Positions 6,693 to 12,635 of a stretch of 12,635 nucleotides of DNA are shown piece by piece. The stretch is from Prolixibacteraceae bacterium (GTDB lineage: Bacteria > Bacteroidota > Bacteroidia > Bacteroidales > Prolixibacteraceae): the NCBI GenBank assembly GCA_027451165.1, contig DAIDJX010000075.1, forward strand, positions 1 through 12,635. The letters are read 5' to 3'. Below the pieces are notes generated by a model. The model saw only the letters and a list, made by a program, of their open reading frames with translations. It was not told the DNA's origin and did not search any database. Each line of letters begins with the position of its first letter. The stretch's first letter is position 1. A program made the position numbers and the translations under genes.

Positions 6693-7559
6693 ATGAAGAA
6701 AAGTCTTACATTACTTGCCGTAGTTCTGTTTACCATGTCTGCTTTTGGTCAGGAAGCTGTGAAACTGATCAATCGTGGTGATTCCCTGTTTAAAGAAAAA
6801 AAGTATGCTGAAGCACTTGAGATTTATGATAAGGTAATACCGACACTCGAACAGGATAAAGTGAAGGAGTCTTTGTATTATGCCGCTATGGCAGCGCTGA
6901 ATACTGCGAAGAATGAAGTGGCGCTTGCTTATTTTGACAAAGCCATCAGTGCCAAAAATGCCGATGCCAGTCTGAAATTTGAACTTTCGGATTGTAACCA
7001 ATACAAAGGATTGGTATATGTAAGGCTGAAAGATTTCGCGAATGCGATGGCTTCCTACGAAAAAGCGCTCGAACTGGCTCCCGCCAAACCTGGCCCCATA
7101 TATTACAGTGCTGCTTCTGCCGCTTTCAACATGAATAACTTCGAGAAAGCTGTGGAATATTTTGGAAAATCTTACGATGCCGGTAATAAGCCCGAAGATG
7201 CTATCCTGAATAAGGCCATGGCTTACAAAAGACTTAATAACGATTCACTGTATGAAGTCACCCTGATAACGGGTTTTGAAAAATTTCCGGGAAATAAGAA
7301 CATTTCCTCCAGGCTGGCTGCCATTTACTTTACCGATGGCAATAACTTCTACAAGAGCGGTGTGACGATTCTGAACGCAACCCTTAAAAAAGTTAATGAA
7401 AAGAAACTGAAAGTGGAAGATGCTGAATACAAGAGCGAAATAGCCAAAGTCAATGAAGCGTATTCCAAAGCTGTGGAAGTGTTGAAAAAGTCCCAGGAAC
7501 TGGATCCCAGCAATGCCAATGTCCAGAAACTTATTGATGCCTGTAAACCAGTGAAATAA
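6693..7559 (+). CDS. Periplasmic TPR-repeat protein
   Basis: From ATG 6693 the product is 288 residues; a TTG two codons earlier (6687) is less likely. It has a signal peptide (MKKSLTLLAVVLFTMSAFGQ, cleavage probably after Gly19) and no lipobox, so it should be periplasmic or loosely envelope-associated. TPR-like helix pairs are visible at about 24-57, 58-92, 102-134 (KGLVYVRLKDFANAMASYEK is the clearest) and 135-167, with a further degenerate pair to about 203. Residues 228-285 are Lys/Glu-rich and helical, ending in a last TPR-like segment (AYSKAVEVLKKSQELDPSN). TPR arrays serve as protein-binding scaffolds; the partner is unknown. It is a single gene ended by a clear terminator. Confidence 0.85.
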   Translation: MKKSLTLLAVVLFTMSAFGQEAVKLINRGDSLFKEKKYAEALEIYDKVIPTLEQDKVKESLYYAAMAALNTAKNEVALAYFDKAISAKNADASLKFELSDCNQYKGLVYVRLKDFANAMASYEKALELAPAKPGPIYYSAASAAFNMNNFEKAVEYFGKSYDAGNKPEDAILNKAMAYKRLNNDSLYEVTLITGFEKFPGNKNISSRLAAIYFTDGNNFYKSGVTILNATLKKVNEKKLKVEDAEYKSEIAKVNEAYSKAVEVLKKSQELDPSNANVQKLIDACKPVK

Positions 7560-7584
7560 TCCAATAAGGTTAGAATATTTAAAG

Positions 7585-7610
7585 AGACCGGGTTACCCGG
7601 TCTTTTTTTT
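7585..7610 (+). terminator. Intrinsic terminator after the periplasmic TPR gene
   Basis: AGACCGGG (7585-7592) pairs perfectly with CCCGGTCT (7596-7603) around a TTA loop, followed directly by a run of T to 7610. It starts 25 nt after the stop codon, and separates the TPR gene from the metal-receptor operon. Confidence 0.93.
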
Positions 7611-7651
7611 GCCTTTAACTTCGGATTAACAAATAAAATACTTTTTCGTCC

Positions 7652-7659
7652 TATTTTTG
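7652..7659 (+). promoter_or_regulatory. -7 promoter box of the receptor operon
   Basis: TATTTTTG is a full match to TAnnTTTG in the short gap between the upstream terminator and the receptor gene. It ends 4 nt before ATG 7664, so transcription from it would begin at or near the start codon, giving a leaderless or nearly leaderless mRNA. No clear -33 TTTG is found at the usual distance. Confidence 0.45.
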
Positions 7660-7663
7660 CGGG

Positions 7664-9859
7664 ATGAAAGTATCCGCAGGGCTATTGTCCATAATTGGTT
7701 TTATGCTGTGGCAATTGAGTGCCGTAGGTCAGCAGATAACAGGAAGTGTATTTACCATGGAAAACAACGAAAGGGTGAACCTTCCTGGTGTGAATATATA
7801 TTGGGAAAACACCACGACCGGGACTTTTTCCGGTGCGAATGGTGAATTTTCCATTCCGCGCAACAGTCAATCTGCCACTTTGGTATTTAGTTTTGTCGGG
7901 TTCAAGAAAGCGGTAGTTCCGGTAAACGGCCAGGCGTCATTTGATGTGCAACTGGTGGCCGACCTGGAGCTGGAAGAGGTCAAGGTGGTCAGAAAAGATC
8001 CTGGCCGGAGAACTTCCCTTCATGACCCTATCCTTACCGAAAGTATCAACGGCGCGGAATTACTGAAAGCAGCCTGTTGCAACCTGGCGGAAAGTTTTGA
8101 AACCAACCCCTCTGTGGATGTCAGCTACAACGATGCTGTCTCAGGTGCCAAACAGATCCGCTTACTTGGACTGGAAGGCATTTATTCCCAGTTGCAGACC
8201 GATAACATCAGCAATTTCAGGGGATTGGCCACCAATTTTGGTCTCACCTATATCCCCGGTCCCTGGATGGAATCCATCCAGGTCTCTAAAGGCGCTGCCT
8301 CGGTGATCAACGGCTATGAATCGATTACCGGACAGATTAACGTGGCTTTCAAAAAGCCTGACAGCAAAGAAAAACTGCACCTTAACCTGTATGCCGATGC
8401 CGATGGGAAGCTGGAATTCAATGGAAATACCAACCTGCGTCTGATCAAAGACAAGCTGACAACCGGTGTTTTTATACACGCCGAGCAACTGTCGGATGAG
8501 GTGGACCATAACCACGATGGTTTTCTGGATATGCCCATGAACAACCAGATCCATTTGCTGAATTTGTGGAAATTCAACAACCAAAAGGGCTTAATGCTGC
8601 ACGGTGGACTCCGGTATCTGGGAGATGACCGGACTGGTGGCCAACCTGAATCCCATAGGGGGTCTGATATGGGCCAACGATACCGCATTTCCCTGAACAA
8701 CAAGATGTTTGAAGCTATTTTTAAAGCGGGTTTTGTTTGGGCCGACGGTCATACCGCCCTGGCTTTGCTCTCCAATTACACCGCGCATGACCAGTCTTCT
8801 CTCTATGGCTTGAGAAGTTACTCCGGATATGAAAACAGGTTGTACACCAATCTGATCCTTACCCGTGACCTGGACGCAGAAGCCAAACATGTGCTCAACG
8901 GAGGTTTCAGCTATTTTTATGACCGTTTTGACGAAACACTGAATGCCCTTGAGGATACCAGAGCCGAATCGGTGCCCGGGATCTTCATGGAGTATACCTT
9001 TAAACCGGATGAGCGGCTGACCCTCTTGGCGGGGCTGCGCGCCGACCACCACAACCGTTTCGGATCTTTTGTAACGCCCCGGATTCATTTCCGCTACCAG
9101 CCCGCTGAATGGCTCACTTTCCGGTTAAGCGCCGGCAAGGGGTACAGAACAGCCAATGTCCTGACAGAAAACCAGCACCTGCTGGCCAACTACCGTACCC
9201 TCGCCTTCGATGAAACGATGCAGGAGGAGGCCTGGAACTACGGGCTGAGCATCGTGCAGCACCATCGTCTTTTTGAGAAAGACCTGCACTTCACACTTGA
9301 ATATTTCCGGACAGACTTTCTTCAGCAACTGGTGGTCAACAAAGAAGCTGATCCCCTCCGGATTTACCTGCAACCCCTTCAGGGAGAGTCGTTTGCCAAT
9401 ACTTTTCAGGCTGAACTCCGCTATCCGCTGGTGAAAAACCTGGATCTTACCCTGGCATACCGCATAAACGATGTTCAGCAGACCATCAACGGTCAGTTGA
9501 AGGACAAACCATATTCGGGGAGGTACAAAGGGTTGGCAACAGTTAATTACACCACCAATATGAAGCGCTGGATGTTTGACTATACCCTCCAACTCAATGG
9601 AGGAGGTCGCCTGCCTGTCGTTCCCGGCACCGCCATGCCGGCTGAATTCCCCTCCTACACTTTGATGAACTTACAGGTGACCCGGTTTTTCAGGCATTGG
9701 AACATCTATGCCGGTTCAGAAAACCTGACCGGGTTCATGCAGGATAATCCAGTACTGGGCGCTTCCCAACCGTTCAGTCCCGGGTTTGATGCCACCAATG
9801 TCTGGGGGCCTGTCATGGGACGCCGTATATATGCCGGATTAAGATTTACCTTAAATTAG
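7664..9859 (+). CDS. TonB-dependent outer-membrane receptor, probable metal transport
   Basis: The product is 731 residues. A signal peptide (1-22, ending SAVG before QQ) is followed by a carboxypeptidase-D regulatory-like beta domain (about 24-100), a TonB-box-like LEEVKVV (103-109), the plug (about 118-230, with IRLLGLEG and SIQVSKGAASVINGYESITGQINV) and a beta-barrel to the terminal GLRFTLN. Such receptors import scarce ligands across the outer membrane using TonB energy. The plug starts with an unusual vicinal Cys pair (138-139) in ACCNLAESFETNPSVDV, and this plug type is, from memory, often found beside heavy-metal-associated proteins in Bacteroidota. The next gene, 7 nt downstream, is exactly that, so copper or another thiophilic metal is the inferred ligand. 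The loop DHNHDGFLD (281-289) resembles a calcium-binding EF-hand-type loop. Siderophore or cobalamin uptake cannot be excluded. Confidence 0.9.
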   Translation: MKVSAGLLSIIGFMLWQLSAVGQQITGSVFTMENNERVNLPGVNIYWENTTTGTFSGANGEFSIPRNSQSATLVFSFVGFKKAVVPVNGQASFDVQLVADLELEEVKVVRKDPGRRTSLHDPILTESINGAELLKAACCNLAESFETNPSVDVSYNDAVSGAKQIRLLGLEGIYSQLQTDNISNFRGLATNFGLTYIPGPWMESIQVSKGAASVINGYESITGQINVAFKKPDSKEKLHLNLYADADGKLEFNGNTNLRLIKDKLTTGVFIHAEQLSDEVDHNHDGFLDMPMNNQIHLLNLWKFNNQKGLMLHGGLRYLGDDRTGGQPESHRGSDMGQRYRISLNNKMFEAIFKAGFVWADGHTALALLSNYTAHDQSSLYGLRSYSGYENRLYTNLILTRDLDAEAKHVLNGGFSYFYDRFDETLNALEDTRAESVPGIFMEYTFKPDERLTLLAGLRADHHNRFGSFVTPRIHFRYQPAEWLTFRLSAGKGYRTANVLTENQHLLANYRTLAFDETMQEEAWNYGLSIVQHHRLFEKDLHFTLEYFRTDFLQQLVVNKEADPLRIYLQPLQGESFANTFQAELRYPLVKNLDLTLAYRINDVQQTINGQLKDKPYSGRYKGLATVNYTTNMKRWMFDYTLQLNGGGRLPVVPGTAMPAEFPSYTLMNLQVTRFFRHWNIYAGSENLTGFMQDNPVLGASQPFSPGFDATNVWGPVMGRRIYAGLRFTLN

Positions 9860-9866
9860 GAATGAT

Positions 9867-10184
9867 ATGAAACAACTGATTTATGTTTTTATTCTCATGT
9901 TGACCGTCTCTTTTGTCGCTCAGGCAGAAAAAAACGGTTCCAAAACCAAAACCGCCTGTTTTAAAAGTTCCATGCACTGCGCCAGTTGCGAAAAAACGGT
10001 TTTCGAATTACTGCAGTTCGAAAAGGGAGTGAAGGAAGTAAAAACCGACCTGCCCAGCAATACCATAAAGGTGGTGTTCGACGAACGTAAAAACAGCCAG
10101 GAGGCGATCGCCAAAATCATTGAAAAGAAAGGGTACAAAGCTGAGGTTATTGCAGAGGAAGAGTATAAGAAGATGGTGAAATAG
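9867..10184 (+). CDS. Secreted heavy-metal-associated (HMA) domain protein
   Basis: The product is 105 residues: a signal peptide (1-20, cleavage after AQA) and one HMA domain (about 28-97) of the ferredoxin-like CopZ/Atx1 fold. The metal-binding loop is MHCASC (36-41), the MxCxxC pattern that holds Cu(I) or another soft metal through Cys38 and Cys41; a further Cys31 lies nearby. The domain then follows the expected pattern (VFELLQFEKGVKEVKTDL, later KKGYKAEV). It is probably periplasmic, where it could accept or hand over a metal ion imported by the preceding receptor, or buffer it. The start codon is 7 nt after the receptor stop with AGGA just upstream, so the two genes form an operon. The metal is inferred, not shown. 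Confidence 0.88.
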   Translation: MKQLIYVFILMLTVSFVAQAEKNGSKTKTACFKSSMHCASCEKTVFELLQFEKGVKEVKTDLPSNTIKVVFDERKNSQEAIAKIIEKKGYKAEVIAEEEYKKMVK

Positions 10185-10198
10185 CTTAGTTCAGTAAA

Positions 10199-10235
10199 TT
10201 GTTGACCAAAGATTACTATTTTAGCAGGTCAACAA
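10199..10235. promoter_or_regulatory. 9-bp inverted repeat upstream of the DUF1080-PHP gene (operator candidate)
   Basis: TTGTTGACC (10199-10207) and GGTCAACAA (10227-10235) are exact reverse complements separated by 19 nt. The spacer contains TATTTTAG (10217-10224), an imperfect -7-like box, and the whole element ends 14 nt before ATG 10250. The geometry suits a dimeric repressor site over a promoter. As an RNA it could also form a hairpin, but no T-tract follows, so a terminator for the HMA gene is less likely. Confidence 0.45.
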
Positions 10236-10249
10236 AAATTCTGACTGAT

Positions 10250-11710
10250 ATGAAACTATTCACTTCTTTTAGCCTGGTCAGTCTGATCCTGCTTTTCAAT
10301 TCCTGCACCAACGAACCTGGCCCCTGGGAAGACCTTTTCAATGGCCAGAATCTGAACAACTGGACAACCGTCCGTCAGGGTGATGGTTTCCGGGTAGAGG
10401 AGGGTAGCCTTGTTTGTTCCGGAAATTCAGGATTTATCTTTTCAGAGCTGGCCGGGAAAACCGCCAATTTTGAACTGACGGCTGAGATTAAAACCACTCC
10501 GGGTTCTATGGCTGCCTTGCTGTTTCATACTTCAGAAAAGCATAGCGAAGGGGCACCTGTGGGATATCAGGTTGTCCTGGGCAATACACCTTCAAAGGCG
10601 ACAGAAAAAATGGCGGCCGTAAAAACCGGGAGCCTGCTGGGCATCCGCCACAACTATTATCCAATGGTCAACAATGGAGAATGGTTCACGCTGATGGTAC
10701 GTGTCGTCGAAAACCATGTGGAAACCATGATCAATGGGGTAAAAGTCACAGATTATATTCAACCGGAAAACCCCTGGCGAAGTCCTGCCAATGGGAAAAG
10801 AATGCTGTCAGTTGGTGGTTTCGGCCTGGAAACCTATTCTGGGGAGACCATGGTAAAGTCACTCAGGGTAAGATCTTTACCTGCTGATAAAACCATGAAA
10901 CTGACCACCGAAGCGGATTGGGATGCGAAAGTGACGCAAATGGCGGAGCAGTTTTTCCCGCTGATCGATTTTCACGTCCACCTCAAAGGTGGGTTAACGA
11001 TTGATCAGGCGATTGAAAATTCACAAAAACTGGGCATCAACTACGGAATTGCACCCAACTGCGGGTTGAAATTTCCCGTTACCGACGATGCTTCCCTTGC
11101 AGCTTATATGGATACCGTTCGTGGAAAACCGATTTTCAGGGGTATGCAGGCTGAAGGCAGGGAGTGGATCACTTTGTTTTCGCCGGATGCAGTGGCCAAA
11201 TTTGATTATGTGTTCACCGATGCGCTCACTTTCACGGACTATAAGGGCAGAAGGACACGGATGTGGATGCCCCAGGAGGTTTGGGTGGATGAAAAACAAC
11301 AGTTTATGGATCAGCTGGTAGGTAAAATTGAATCCATACTATCGCAGGAACCGGTAAACATTTATGTTAACCCAACGCTCCTGCCTGCTTCGTTGATGCC
11401 GGAATATGACCAACTCTGGACGCCTGAACGGGTAGCCCGGGTGATCAAGGTTCTGAAAGACAACAACATTGTACTGGAGATTAATGCCCGTTATAAAGTG
11501 CCTCACGTGCAGATCATCAAAGAGGCCAAAAAAGCCGGACTGACGTTCAGTTTTGGCACCAACAACGCGGCAGCTGACCTGGGCAGACTGGAATACTGCC
11601 TTCAGATGATAGAAGAGTGCAACCTGGTTCCGGAGGATATGTTCCTTCCACCGCTCCAGGAGGATAAACCGGTGCTGGTGAAGGGGTTGCCAGCGAAAAT
11701 TACAGGGTAG
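10250..11710 (+). CDS. Lipoprotein fusing a DUF1080-like domain to a PHP-like metal hydrolase domain
   Basis: From ATG 10250 the product is 486 residues; an in-frame TTG at 10199 would start before the hydrophobic signal and lies in the inverted repeat. The signal ends LLFNSC, giving a lipidated Cys19. Residues about 25-208 match the DUF1080/3-keto-disaccharide hydrolase beta-sandwich: WEDLFNGQNLNNW, then NGEWFTLMVRVVENHVETMINGVKV, and VGGFGLETYSGETMVKSLRV. Residues about 235-475 resemble a PHP-type metal-dependent hydrolase: DFHVH (240-244), Glu302 in QAEGREW, NPTLLP (374-379), LEINARYKVP (409-418) and FGTNNAAADLGRLEY (435-449). It is probably anchored facing the periplasm or outside and acts on a carbohydrate or phosphoester substrate; neither activity can be proved from sequence. 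It is single-gene and converges on the next gene with 3 nt between stops. Confidence 0.8.
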   Translation: MKLFTSFSLVSLILLFNSCTNEPGPWEDLFNGQNLNNWTTVRQGDGFRVEEGSLVCSGNSGFIFSELAGKTANFELTAEIKTTPGSMAALLFHTSEKHSEGAPVGYQVVLGNTPSKATEKMAAVKTGSLLGIRHNYYPMVNNGEWFTLMVRVVENHVETMINGVKVTDYIQPENPWRSPANGKRMLSVGGFGLETYSGETMVKSLRVRSLPADKTMKLTTEADWDAKVTQMAEQFFPLIDFHVHLKGGLTIDQAIENSQKLGINYGIAPNCGLKFPVTDDASLAAYMDTVRGKPIFRGMQAEGREWITLFSPDAVAKFDYVFTDALTFTDYKGRRTRMWMPQEVWVDEKQQFMDQLVGKIESILSQEPVNIYVNPTLLPASLMPEYDQLWTPERVARVIKVLKDNNIVLEINARYKVPHVQIIKEAKKAGLTFSFGTNNAAADLGRLEYCLQMIEECNLVPEDMFLPPLQEDKPVLVKGLPAKITG

Positions 11711-11713
11711 TTT

Positions 11714-12635
11714 TTAGGAGGAGATCTTTACTTTTTGCTCCAGAATATGCCTCACATCCGGGAAACGGGGTACCTGGGGTTCCCGGTCATCCGGATGGTG
11801 GACAGGCCAGTAAGTGTTGATGTAAAATGTATTCGGATCACCTTTTTGGGCATCGGCTCTTGTCCCGATTTCATTGTACATTTCAATGATCCTCCAGAAA
11901 GGTGAATTTACAGGCGACATGACCTGTACCAGCTTCCGCTCTTCCGGCCGCAGCCTTTTCCACAGGGCAGCCTGAGAACAAAGGATCTGCCTGAATTTTG
12001 CTTCCAGCGCTCTTTTTACTACCGGATTCTGCTCCGTTTCCGCAGCTGTCATCAATTGGATGAGAAAAGCTGCCTGACTGGTGATGGTGACTTTTATGGT
12101 TTCCATCAGAAAAGCTTCCGTCTGGTTGATGTGATCGGCCATGTACTGATCCATGCGGGAGTCATTTTCTGTCAGAGGAGATCCGGCTTTTGCTCTTTTC
12201 TGAAAAATTTCCCCGAAAGGTTTGGCTTCCTTTCGCATGATCCACTCATCGAGGAGAAGCAGCTGGTCAGGAGTCAGCCACAGGTAGTCCGTGCCATTCC
12301 GGGCTACCAGGTCTTTGGCTACCTGTACGATGTAAGCTTCCAGTCCACCGGCCTGTGCCACCTGGTCTGACGTGGCGGAATTCAGTATGTTCAGGCCTTC
12401 GCGGGTCTGAATGATCCTTCCCAGCAGGATTCTGATGCTGTACTTGGCCAAATCCTTGCTGTACGCATACATGTCGGTCTCATTACTCTTTCTGGCATGG
12501 GAAATATGCATCAGGTGGTCCAGCAGGATATCCATTCCCATCCAGGCATCGAACTGCAATGATTCATAAATTTCATTGAAGCCCGAAGCATCGGTTTTCA
12601 GTTGATAATGCTCCCCTTCTTTTACGAGTTCTCCC
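11714..12635 (-). CDS. Unrecognised helix-rich protein (5' end beyond the window)
   Basis: The frame is open from the right edge of the window (first complete codon at 12634) to TAA at 11714-11716, giving at least 306 residues; the N-terminus and any signal peptide are missing. A TTG at 12559 is in frame but coding sequence continues above it (the visible part begins GELVKEGEHYQL), so it is not the start. I recognise no family. The sequence is mostly amphipathic helix with Leu, Met, Glu and Gln enrichment from about 45 to 250 of the visible part, no long hydrophobic segment, and a Pro-rich tail (NTYWPVHHPDDREP) before a basic helix. No metal- or nucleotide-binding motif stands out. It shares no intergenic space with the convergent DUF1080-PHP gene. 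Confidence 0.7.
   Translation of the reverse strand, partial: GELVKEGEHYQLKTDASGFNEIYESLQFDAWMGMDILLDHLMHISHARKSNETDMYAYSKDLAKYSIRILLGRIIQTREGLNILNSATSDQVAQAGGLEAYIVQVAKDLVARNGTDYLWLTPDQLLLLDEWIMRKEAKPFGEIFQKRAKAGSPLTENDSRMDQYMADHINQTEAFLMETIKVTITSQAAFLIQLMTAAETEQNPVVKRALEAKFRQILCSQAALWKRLRPEERKLVQVMSPVNSPFWRIIEMYNEIGTRADAQKGDPNTFYINTYWPVHHPDDREPQVPRFPDVRHILEQKVKISS

Noticed and set aside
8591..9592. Two long minus-strand open frames (8591-9088 and 9125-9592) inside the receptor gene
   Set aside because: Both are antisense to the beta-barrel coding sequence and resemble no protein.
11711..11760. Bidirectional terminator between the last two convergent genes
   Set aside because: Only 3 nt separate the stops and no hairpin followed by a T-tract is visible; the T5 at 11711-11715 stands alone.
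12056..12370. 104-codon plus-strand open frame opposite the last gene
   Set aside because: The minus-strand frame is longer, continues to the window edge without stop and has normal protein composition.

Overview
The window looks like a chromosomal segment of a member of the Bacteroidota, probably Bacteroidales-like. The grounds are: TonB-dependent receptor architecture with an N-terminal carboxypeptidase-D-like domain; lipoproteins with Cys-anchored signal peptides; few Shine-Dalgarno sequences; several matches to the Bacteroidota -7 promoter element TAnnTTTG; and a ferritin and a RelA/SpoT homologue of the kinds common in that phylum. I see no rRNA, tRNA, CRISPR array, transposase or phage gene.

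Layout. Positions 1-1897 (+) carry the tail of an upstream gene, a secreted, probably outer-membrane protein of unknown function (56-946) and a membrane-anchored family 2 glycosyltransferase (956-1897), packed as one operon. A convergent lipoprotein alpha/beta hydrolase follows (1912-3144, -). A 227-bp divergent promoter region separates it from ferritin (3372-3890, +), which ends in a strong intrinsic terminator only 14 nt before a long RelA/SpoT homologue (3959-6148, +). A small TPR protein (6191-6484) follows. The next gap holds a large imperfect hairpin built from TTTCGGA heptamers. A periplasmic TPR protein (6693-7559) ends in another clear terminator. A TonB-dependent receptor (7664-9859) and a secreted heavy-metal-associated (HMA) domain protein (9867-10184) form a two-gene operon that looks like a metal-handling system. 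A lipoprotein fusing a DUF1080 (3-keto-disaccharide hydrolase-like) domain to a PHP-like metal-dependent hydrolase domain (10250-11710, +) is preceded by a 9-bp inverted repeat. It converges, with 3 nt between stop codons, on an unrecognised mostly helical protein (11714 to the window end, -, 5' end missing).

How the genes fit together. Most are independent housekeeping or envelope units rather than one system. The two points most worth following up are the RelA/SpoT homologue, whose ppGpp-hydrolase site is eroded while its synthetase site is intact and whose only visible leader is the ferritin terminator, and the receptor plus HMA pair. I found no convincing undescribed defence or mobile system here.
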